Below are positions 1 to 5,383 of a stretch of 5,383 bases of DNA, piece after piece. The notes beneath the pieces were generated by a model, which saw only the letters and a program-made list of their open reading frames with translations, had not been told where the DNA came from and made no database searches. Both the position numbers and the translations under genes were made by a program. This DNA comes from JADJAH01 sp964615795 (GTDB taxonomy: Bacteria > Bacteroidota > Ignavibacteria > Tepidaquicellales > Tepidaquicellaceae): contig CAZTQR010000128.1 of NCBI GenBank assembly GCA_964615795.1, positions 1-5,383 of the forward strand, given 5' to 3'. The stretch's first letter is position 1. The number at the start of each line of letters is the position of its first letter.

Positions 1-773
1 TATGACACGGCATGCGGGGCGGTTGTCTTTGAAATGTTTATGGCTTTGCCGGCAAGATTTGAAGCACGCGACATGTTTCGTCTCGAAACCGCATCGGGAC
101 TGCTCACCGCGTTCAAAAGATTATTGTATGAAAGCTCCGCAGATTCTTCCGCGTATTTGGTTGACTCCTCATCTGAGCCCGTTGCCCAGATGGATTCTAT
201 TGCCTGGCAAAATGCATCTATTCCCGAGACCGCAGTCTGATAAGGAGTAAGCGAATAAGTCAGTTCCGGATCCACTATTGCCGCATCAGGCAGAATTGCA
301 TCGGATGCAAGAGAGAATTTGCTGATACCGGAATAGACTACAGCAAAGTGTGTTGCTTCACTGCCCGAGCCTGAAGTTGTGGGAATCGCAACAAGCGGCC
401 TGCCTTTTTCTGAAGCCCTTGCTGAATTCTCAATCACATATTCCGGACTTTGCGACTGTGCCGAAAGAAAACTGATTGCCTTGGCAGTATCGATCACATT
501 TCCTCCTCCGACAGCAATCACTGTATCGGAGACAAATTCTCTCGCCAGTTCAATGCCATTCTTTATGAAGTCGATCTGCGGGCATTCGGTAGTAACAGTA
601 AATCTTGCCGATTCATGTCCGGACAATTGCTCCATTACTATTTCCTCCGCACCGCTGAGCCGGAAAGATGAACTTCCGGTAACGAGCATGATCCTGTTAG
701 CCCTGAACATTCCCAGCACTTCCCTGAGCCGCCGCACGGAACCTTCTCCGAACAACTCAATCTGATTGCCCAT
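1..773 (-). CDS. Iron-type alcohol dehydrogenase, probable phosphonoacetaldehyde reductase (3' end outside window)
   Basis: The open frame starts at the ATG at 771-773 and runs off the window edge after 257 residues, about two thirds of the usual 370-390. It belongs to the group III metal-dependent alcohol dehydrogenases. Visible motifs are the nucleotide-binding GGGNVIDTAK (89-98), PTTSGSGSE (131-139), DPELTYSLTP (168-177), GIDAFCQAIES (184-194) and AGKAINISKTTAPH (241-254). By position, D186 and H254 match two metal ligands of FucO-like enzymes, but the His expected four residues after the Asp is Gln190. Its start lies inside the end of the decarboxylase gene (17-base overlap) with no clear Shine-Dalgarno, so translation is probably coupled. 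From this context I infer NAD(P)H-dependent reduction of phosphonoacetaldehyde to 2-hydroxyethylphosphonate in the cytoplasm, the role of PhpC-type reductases in known phosphonate clusters. Family assignment is firm; the substrate is inferred. Another small aldehyde or alcohol substrate is possible. Confidence 0.88.
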   Translation of the reverse strand, partial: MGNQIELFGEGSVRRLREVLGMFRANRIMLVTGSSSFRLSGAEEIVMEQLSGHESARFTVTTECPQIDFIKNGIELAREFVSDTVIAVGGGNVIDTAKAISFLSAQSQSPEYVIENSARASEKGRPLVAIPTTSGSGSEATHFAVVYSGISKFSLASDAILPDAAIVDPELTYSLTPYQTAVSGIDAFCQAIESIWATGSDEESTKYAEESAELSYNNLLNAVSSPDAVSRRNMSRASNLAGKAINISKTTAPHAVS

Positions 774-1896
774 TGAGTATGAAGTTCATGAATGCCTTCT
801 TGTTCTCAACCGGTGTCTTGTCCGGCCTGCCGAGATCCTTTCTCGATCTTAAGTCAAGCCTTGTTTCAATGAATACCGGGCCATGCGCATCCCGCGCAAT
901 CTCCAGCGCCGCCGCAAGTTCTTCAGCGTTCACGGCTCTCATGCTCAGTCCGTATCCGCAGGCAGTGGCTATCTTTGGAAGGTCAACAGAAAATGCCGCA
1001 GTTGGCTGGCCGCCCACAGACTCGTGCGCACCGTTGTTAAGTAAAATGTGAAGCAGATTTCCCGGAGCCCTTGTTCCGGTTATTGCAAGCGACCCCATGT
1101 GCATCAGCGCGGAACCGTCTCCGTCAATCACTACAACTTTCCTGTCCGGTTTTGACATTGCGATCCCAAGCGCGATCATGATGCTGTGTCCCATCGATCC
1201 AACGGTCAGAAAATCCTGCTCATGTCCGTGGCCGTTATGCTTTCTGTACTCAAAGACTTCACGCGACGCCTTCCCTGTTGTTGATACAATGATGTCATCT
1301 CGTGAGACCGACTGCAGTATGATTCCAATCGCTTCTTCCCTGCTGAGCATATATTCCTTCGTGCCGCCTGCTGACTTATCAAACTTGCCGAAAGTTCCAT
1401 CCTTAACAATCACAATGAACGGACATGACCTTTCACGAATGAATTCAATTGCTTTCGTGAGCGTCACTTCTGCATCTTCCATATTGTCTTCAAGGACCGA
1501 ATAACTTAGATCCATTGCCTTCAGCATGCCTTCCATCACTCTGCCCTGCTTCATGTGCTGAGGTTCATCGTGCTTCCCCGGTTCGCCGCGCCAGCCAATG
1601 AACACAAGCATCGGGATAGAATATACTTCTTCGTCAGCAAGGCTGAGCAGAGGATTGATCGAATTCCCAAGTCCGGAGTTCTGCATGTAAACAACCGCAG
1701 TCTCTCCCGTTGCAAGATGCCTGCCTGCGGCAAGCGCAACTGCCCCGCCTTCATTGGCTGTTATTACATGCAAACCGTGCGGCACGACCTCGTTTACGCA
1801 TGTGCAGAATTCTTTCATCAGTGAGTCAGGCACGCCTGCATAAAACACTATGCCATTTGATTTGAGGAAATCCACAAGTTCGTTCGGGTCAATCAT
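757..1896 (-). CDS. ppd: Phosphonopyruvate decarboxylase (thiamine diphosphate-dependent)
   Basis: This 379-residue protein is full length for the family. It should decarboxylate 3-phosphonopyruvate to phosphonoacetaldehyde in the cytoplasm, the irreversible step that makes C-P bond formation by PEP mutase productive. The N-terminal pyrimidine-binding domain (about 1-170) carries the GVPDS motif (21-25) and the probable cofactor-activating Glu49 in TANEGGA. The C-terminal pyrophosphate-binding domain (about 185-365) has the GDGS (259-262) to NN (287-288) signature. Also visible are GWRGEPGKHDEPQH (101-114), TTGKASRE (206-213) and GSMGHS (233-238). The start ATG overlaps the TGA of the PEP mutase gene as ATGA, and a strong GGAGG lies six bases upstream. 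Sulfopyruvate decarboxylase (ComDE) is the closest alternative, but the neighbouring gene has the PEP mutase signature, which supports phosphonopyruvate as substrate. Confidence 0.95.
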   Translation of the reverse strand: MIDPNELVDFLKSNGIVFYAGVPDSLMKEFCTCVNEVVPHGLHVITANEGGAVALAAGRHLATGETAVVYMQNSGLGNSINPLLSLADEEVYSIPMLVFIGWRGEPGKHDEPQHMKQGRVMEGMLKAMDLSYSVLEDNMEDAEVTLTKAIEFIRERSCPFIVIVKDGTFGKFDKSAGGTKEYMLSREEAIGIILQSVSRDDIIVSTTGKASREVFEYRKHNGHGHEQDFLTVGSMGHSIMIALGIAMSKPDRKVVVIDGDGSALMHMGSLAITGTRAPGNLLHILLNNGAHESVGGQPTAAFSVDLPKIATACGYGLSMRAVNAEELAAALEIARDAHGPVFIETRLDLRSRKDLGRPDKTPVENKKAFMNFILNGQSD

Positions 1897-3194
1897 TGCT
1901 TGCCTCCGGGTATGAGTGTCAGTATTTCGCTGATCGGCATCATAGATGAATCCGATTCATAAGACCTTTCATTTTCAAGTATCTCGGTTGCAGTCTTTAT
2001 CATTGCAGGGTATGCACTTCGCAGAAGCTGATTTGCATAGATCACGATGTTAACGCCGGCTTCAGACAGCTCCTTTTCATACACCTTATTATATGTGGAA
2101 GGAACCGCAACAAGCGGGAGATGTTCTTCCTCCTGCCTGAACCTTCTGCAGAATTCGAAGACCTCTTTTGGATCTTTGTCTTTGCTGTGGATCATGATCC
2201 CGTCTGCACCGGCCGACACGTACGCCTTTGCGCGCATCAGCGCATCTTCAACTCCCTTGCCAAGTATCAGGCTTTCTATTCTTGCAATTATCATGAAGTC
2301 CTTCGTTATCTGCGACCTCTTTCCCATTGAGATCTTGTGAGCGAAGTTCTCCGGAGTGTCCTGCTGTTGCTCAACGTCTGTTCCGAAAAGTGAATTCATC
2401 TTGAGCCCGATCTTGTCTTCAATAATTACAGCCGACACTCCGAGTCTTTCAAGGCTCTTGACGGTAAAAGAGAAGTGCTCCGGCCTTCCGCCGGTATCTC
2501 CGTCATAAACTATCGGTTTTGTTGTAACTTCAACAATGTCATTAAGCGTCTGCAGTCTCGCTGTAACGTCCACTGCTTCTATGTCGGGCTTGCCCTTGGC
2601 AGTGGAGTCGGTAAGACTGCTAAGCCACATGCCGTCAAACTCCTTTGCGGTGCTTCCCTTCACGATCCTGAGATGCTCCGCTATCAGTCCTGTCAACCCG
2701 TTATGGGCTTCAATCAGTCGAACTGTTTTCTTTGCTCCTAAAAGCCGCCTCAGCGTCTTCATCCTGATCTCCGGTGTCGTCCCGATCTCCTTCAGTCCCT
2801 TGTTCAGTTGCGTGGAAGAGATCCCCTGGGTGTAAGGAATTTCCACAAGTTCGCCACCCCATTCGGCAAGCGCATTTATCACTCTCTCTCTTGTTGATTT
2901 TTGCACGCCGTCTTTCCAGTCATCACCGTGAACTACATAATCTGGCTTCAGCTCCTGCAAGTTGGGAACATAGTCAAGTGTTTCCTGCGGTATCACCTTA
3001 TCTACACCTTTAATGTTTTCAACAATGATCTTCCTTTGCTCATAGGTAAGGAACGGGAGACGCTTGTAGCTTGCAATGGCATTGTCTGTGAGCAATCCGA
3101 CTGTAACTTCACCGAGCTTTCTGGCTTCGTTAATTATGTTCAGATGCCCGGGATGTATGAGGTCAGCGCTCATTCCCACATATACTCTCTTCAT
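1893..3194 (-). CDS. pepM: Bifunctional nucleotidyltransferase / phosphoenolpyruvate mutase
   Basis: This 433-residue fusion is the defining enzyme of the locus. Residues about 1-135 form a cytidylyltransferase-like domain: GMSADLIHPGH (7-17) contains the HxGH nucleotide-binding motif and ISST (125-128) is the second family motif. Residues about 145-433 form a PEP mutase of the isocitrate lyase superfamily. This domain has the metal-binding loop DGDTGG (231-236) and the diagnostic EDKX5NS signature (E259-D260-K261, N267-S268), which separates true mutases from lyases and hydrolases of the same fold. The mutase converts PEP to phosphonopyruvate. The N-terminal domain probably activates a downstream phosphonate with CTP, as shown for PntC-type enzymes; its substrate here, 2-hydroxyethyl- or 2-aminoethylphosphonate, is inferred. 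The ATG at 3192-3194 is preferred over an in-frame ATG ending at 3233: the domain begins right after it and it makes an ATGA overlap with the upstream stop. Confidence 0.96.
   Translation of the reverse strand: MKRVYVGMSADLIHPGHLNIINEARKLGEVTVGLLTDNAIASYKRLPFLTYEQRKIIVENIKGVDKVIPQETLDYVPNLQELKPDYVVHGDDWKDGVQKSTRERVINALAEWGGELVEIPYTQGISSTQLNKGLKEIGTTPEIRMKTLRRLLGAKKTVRLIEAHNGLTGLIAEHLRIVKGSTAKEFDGMWLSSLTDSTAKGKPDIEAVDVTARLQTLNDIVEVTTKPIVYDGDTGGRPEHFSFTVKSLERLGVSAVIIEDKIGLKMNSLFGTDVEQQQDTPENFAHKISMGKRSQITKDFMIIARIESLILGKGVEDALMRAKAYVSAGADGIMIHSKDKDPKEVFEFCRRFRQEEEHLPLVAVPSTYNKVYEKELSEAGVNIVIYANQLLRSAYPAMIKTATEILENERSYESDSSMMPISEILTLIPGGKQ
1903..1907 (-). promoter_or_regulatory. Strong Shine-Dalgarno for phosphonopyruvate decarboxylase
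   Basis: The minus strand reads GGAGG six bases before the decarboxylase ATG (1894-1896). The site is embedded in the last codons of the PEP mutase gene, where it encodes the Gly-Gly of the C-terminal PGGKQ. It is the only clear Shine-Dalgarno at any start visible in this window, which suggests the decarboxylase is translated efficiently in its own right as well as by coupling at the ATGA junction. Confidence 0.8.
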
Positions 3195-4192
3195 GATGCT
3201 GTCGCCGCTTTTGAAGTTTGAATTACTTTCCAATCGTTCTTTATGAGCGCCGTCCTGAACTCCCTGTTTGTGAGTATTCGGAGTGTGTACGGGATCTGCG
3301 CCTGATAAAATGCGATCCTGAACTTTGCGTACCTAACGCTCTTTTCATTGCCTGCGAGAAAATACTTCAACTGCCTTATCCTCCACCTGATTGACTGCTT
3401 CGCAGAATAAAACATATTGAAGATCAGTTTCTTTTTCCCGAGCCGGTCAATTGCGTAGATGTTGTACGGTATGCAAATGCCGTTATTCATGAATCTTCTT
3501 TTGATGTCTTCTTCGGTCGCATTCTTGTCAACGATCTGACAGTGGTACATTATTGCCTTTGGCGCCCAGCCGATCGGCAGATTTCTTTTCTTGAGCCTCA
3601 GCCAAAGGCCGGTCTCACCGTCTCCTATGAGCCATTCGCCTACCATTTCAGGATTGAACCCTCCCACTTCTATGAGGACATCTTTCTTTATATGCAGGTT
3701 GCCGGCATTCATGTAAAGCCCCACTTCGTATTTCTCTTCCTTGCCGTAATCCAGCTTGCCAAGCTGTTCCTCGTAATCGCTGATCCAGGCGGGGGGAGTT
3801 GCATCCCACTTGACATCTATCTTACCCGCCACACCCGCAATGTCCTCCGACATTTCAAAGACCTTGTTCACTTCGCGGATCCATTCCGGAACAAGCAGGC
3901 CGTCGTCGTCGGTGAAGGAGAGTATCTCGTTCCGGGAAGCAAGTATTCCGATCTGCCTCGCATAGACCTGTCCTGCGCGGGGCACAAAATAATATTTGAT
4001 CTCTGTGCCCGGATGCTCTTCGGCGTATCTGATCGACACTTCTTCGGTGTTGTCGGAAGAATTGTTGTTGACAATTATAACTTCATAGTGCGACTTCGGA
4101 TAGTCCTGAGCGCAGAGCGTATCCAGGCACTTTACCAGCGTTTCTGCACGGTTGAAGGTAGTCACTATTATGGAGAACTTGCGGAGCCTCAA
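3191..4192 (-). CDS. Glycosyltransferase family 2 (GT-A fold)
   Basis: The 333-residue protein is a typical inverting GT2 enzyme that should transfer a sugar from a nucleotide-sugar donor during surface glycan assembly at the cytoplasmic face of the membrane. Motifs are FSIIVTTFNR at the N-terminus (6-15), a nucleotide-contacting VNNNSSDNT (41-49), the metal-binding DDD (95-97) in FTDDDG, an NAGNLHIKK stretch (162-170), and a GDGETGLWLRL segment (190-200) holding the likely catalytic acid pair D191/E193, followed by H217. There is no convincing membrane segment; the C-terminal 100 residues are rich in basic residues and could contact membrane or acceptor. The start is assigned to TTG at 4190-4192, because this frame has no ATG or GTG between the preceding in-frame TGA and the conserved beta strand. 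It begins nine bases after the SDR stop and its stop overlaps the PEP mutase start. Donor and acceptor cannot be told from sequence. Confidence 0.92.
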   Translation of the reverse strand: MRLRKFSIIVTTFNRAETLVKCLDTLCAQDYPKSHYEVIIVNNNSSDNTEEVSIRYAEEHPGTEIKYYFVPRAGQVYARQIGILASRNEILSFTDDDGLLVPEWIREVNKVFEMSEDIAGVAGKIDVKWDATPPAWISDYEEQLGKLDYGKEEKYEVGLYMNAGNLHIKKDVLIEVGGFNPEMVGEWLIGDGETGLWLRLKKRNLPIGWAPKAIMYHCQIVDKNATEEDIKRRFMNNGICIPYNIYAIDRLGKKKLIFNMFYSAKQSIRWRIRQLKYFLAGNEKSVRYAKFRIAFYQAQIPYTLRILTNREFRTALIKNDWKVIQTSKAATAS

Positions 4193-4201
4193 TCGGATAC
4201 T

Positions 4202-4891
4202 TCAGTAAATGCCGCCGTTAATGTCGAGCGACGTGCCGGTGAGATAATCTGAATCAATGATGAATCTGACAGCGTTGTAGATGTTTTGCGGGTCTCCGAA
4301 CTTTCCCGTCGGGATCTTCTGCTTAACGATCTTCTGATATTCTTCGCTCACTTCCGTTATCATTCCAATGTCAAAGTAACCGAGATTGAGACAGTTGACC
4401 GTTATTCCTTTTGAAGCATTCTCAACTGCGATACTGCGCGTCATTCCCCACAGCCCCGACTTCGAAGCAGCGTATGCGCTTGTTCCCGGAATTCCGGTCT
4501 CGGCAACCACAGATGCGAAATTGATTATTCTGCCGTAGTTCTTCTCCCTCATGACCGGAAGAAACGCGCGGATGACGTTATATGAGCCTGTAAGATTTGT
4601 ATCGATCACCTGCTTCCACGCCTCCGGCTCCGACTTGTGCGCGAAGCTGTTGTAGTTGTTTCCTGCGCAGTTGATAAGCACCGCTTGTTCGATCTCCGGC
4701 TTCAGGCTTTCAGCAAATGCCAATGCTCCCGGGAAGTCAGTTACATCAAGCCTGAAGTAATGAGGATCGTTCTTCAGGGCTTCATTCTCCGTGTGATAAG
4801 TTCCGTAAACCTTGTCGCCGTCTGCAGAGAACATGTCGAAAAGAAACTTTCCGATTCCTCTCGATGCTCCCGTTATTATTATCGTTTTCAT
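4202..4891 (-). CDS. Short-chain dehydrogenase/reductase (FabG-like SDR)
   Basis: This 229-residue classical SDR is slightly shorter than the usual 245-255. It has the cofactor-binding TGASRGIG (7-14), NCAGN (74-78, the NNAG position), N99, catalytic S127, and Y140-x3-K144 in YAASK, followed by the usual C-terminal segment ending in LTGTSLDINGG. All catalytic tetrad residues are present, so it should be an active NAD(P)H oxidoreductase in the cytoplasm. Its substrate is unknown. Annotation pipelines would probably call it 3-oxoacyl-ACP reductase, but its place between a capsule gene and a glycosyltransferase favours a sugar or a glycan or phosphonate building block. It starts 19 bases after the capsule gene stop, in an A-rich leader without a Shine-Dalgarno. 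The glycosyltransferase follows in the same frame after its TGA. Confidence 0.93.
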   Translation of the reverse strand: MKTIIITGASRGIGKFLFDMFSADGDKVYGTYHTENEALKNDPHYFRLDVTDFPGALAFAESLKPEIEQAVLINCAGNNYNSFAHKSEPEAWKQVIDTNLTGSYNVIRAFLPVMREKNYGRIINFASVVAETGIPGTSAYAASKSGLWGMTRSIAVENASKGITVNCLNLGYFDIGMITEVSEEYQKIVKQKIPTGKFGDPQNIYNAVRFIIDSDYLTGTSLDINGGIY

Positions 4892-4910
4892 TTTGTCGTT
4901 TGTTGATTAT

Positions 4911-5383
4911 TCACATCGCCTGCCTGATCTGCTCCTTGTCTTCCGCATTCAGCGGATCAATGAGCTGCTCAGGCAGGATAAAATCTTTTCCGTCAATGAT
5001 CCTGTCGCAAAGAAAATCCATATAAGGATTCTTCCCGGGAAGGAGATGATCAAGCAAACTGAAGTCAATGTGTAGGTCTTCGCCTACGGTCGGTGTAAGC
5101 GGCACCTGCTTCCTTATAAAATAGGTGTATCCGTATTTCCATGCCAGCTCCGACATCTTTTCATCAAGCCTTCCAAGGCGGGATGCATTTGTCAGCAGTG
5201 AAGAATATTCGCTCTCATTCTTTGCATCATAAGTGAAGCCCTTGCCGGAATAGTGAGCTTCTCCTGCAAGTATGACCGGCTTGCCCTGAAGTGAAAGCTC
5301 TAGGCCTCCCGTTCCCATCACTGTCACGCCGCCGTCAAGCAGGCTGTAAAAGTCGAGCGGACTGATGTCATCATCCATCTTCA
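4911..5383 (-). CDS. Capsule polysaccharide synthesis protein, KpsC/KpsS-like (C-terminal part; 5' end outside window)
   Basis: Only the last 156 complete codons are visible. The frame stays open to the window edge, with a Lys codon before the first visible Met, so that Met is unlikely to be the start. The stretch SPLDFYSLLDGGVTVMGTGG, then LELSLQGKPVILAGEAHY, then GKGFTYDA, resembles the conserved end of capsule synthesis proteins (Capsule_synth family). In that family a surface-exposed D, a G-x-G-x-E loop and G(K)PV lie near the nucleotide-sugar pocket. KpsC and KpsS build the Kdo linker on the lipid anchor of group 2 capsules, but many relatives in other polysaccharide loci have no tested role. 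The tail beyond residue 100 of the visible part has no motif I recognise. The SDR gene follows after 19 bases. Family assignment is moderately sure; the exact activity is not. Confidence 0.7.
   Translation of the reverse strand, partial: KMDDDISPLDFYSLLDGGVTVMGTGGLELSLQGKPVILAGEAHYSGKGFTYDAKNESEYSSLLTNASRLGRLDEKMSELAWKYGYTYFIRKQVPLTPTVGEDLHIDFSLLDHLLPGKNPYMDFLCDRIIDGKDFILPEQLIDPLNAEDKEQIRQAM

Noticed and set aside
379..1504. Several plus-strand open frames (379-765, 773-1051, 1097-1504)
   Set aside because: All are antisense to the dehydrogenase and decarboxylase genes, whose conserved motifs fill the region; the plus-strand products are low-complexity and Ser/Pro/Cys-rich without domain character.
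3191..3233. Longer PEP mutase start at the ATG ending at 3233
   Set aside because: It would add 13 residues without family resemblance and overlap the glycosyltransferase gene by 43 bases. The internal ATG at 3192-3194 sits directly before the conserved nucleotidyltransferase strand and forms an ATGA junction.
3542..4252. Open frame of 236 codons on the plus strand
   Set aside because: It lies antisense to the glycosyltransferase and crosses the SDR gene boundary. Its translation shows no recognisable motif, and the minus-strand frame has clear family signatures.
4892..4910. A-rich gap before the SDR gene as a possible promoter
   Set aside because: Nineteen bases are too few for a -35/-10 pair on their own, and no convincing pair is seen extending into the preceding coding sequence. 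It is better read as a Shine-Dalgarno-poor leader.
757..4913. All five visible stop codons are TGA, which raised the thought of a recoded TGA
   Set aside because: Each protein ends at the length expected for its family, and at two junctions the TGA overlaps the next start as ATGA. TGA is therefore acting as a stop; the run of TGA is partly a product of the ATGA overlaps.
1..5383. CRISPR arrays, tRNA or rRNA genes, insertion sequences, terminator hairpins
   Set aside because: Nothing of this kind was seen by eye. Coding sequence fills the window apart from gaps of 9 and 19 bases.

Overview
The window is one continuous gene block read entirely on the minus strand. There is no intergenic space longer than 19 bases, no promoter and no terminator, so it is the interior of a longer operon. 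In transcription order (right to left) it holds: the C-terminal end of a capsule polysaccharide synthesis (KpsC/KpsS-type) protein; a short-chain dehydrogenase/reductase (SDR); a family 2 glycosyltransferase; a two-domain protein joining a cytidylyltransferase-type domain to phosphoenolpyruvate (PEP) mutase; phosphonopyruvate decarboxylase; and the first two thirds of an iron-type alcohol dehydrogenase. Both end genes run off the window.

The last three genes form a phosphonate biosynthesis module. PEP mutase makes the C-P bond (PEP to phosphonopyruvate). The thiamine-diphosphate decarboxylase pulls the reaction forward by forming phosphonoacetaldehyde. The metal-type alcohol dehydrogenase is placed to reduce that aldehyde to 2-hydroxyethylphosphonate. 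The nucleotidyltransferase domain on the mutase suggests the finished phosphonate is activated as a CMP ester, ready for transfer onto a sugar or lipid. The upstream capsule, glycosyltransferase and SDR genes suggest the acceptor is a surface glycan. The simplest reading is a locus for a phosphonate-decorated capsule, exopolysaccharide or similar glycoconjugate. The final transferase and any 2-aminoethylphosphonate transaminase are not in view.

The genes are tightly packed: two ATGA stop/start overlaps, one 17-base overlap, a 9-base gap before a TTG start, and one 19-base A-rich gap. Only the decarboxylase has a strong Shine-Dalgarno sequence. The mostly SD-poor, A-rich starts and moderate base composition would fit a Bacteroidota/Ignavibacteria-like or other environmental bacterium, but this is a weak taxonomic guess. 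All five visible stop codons are TGA.
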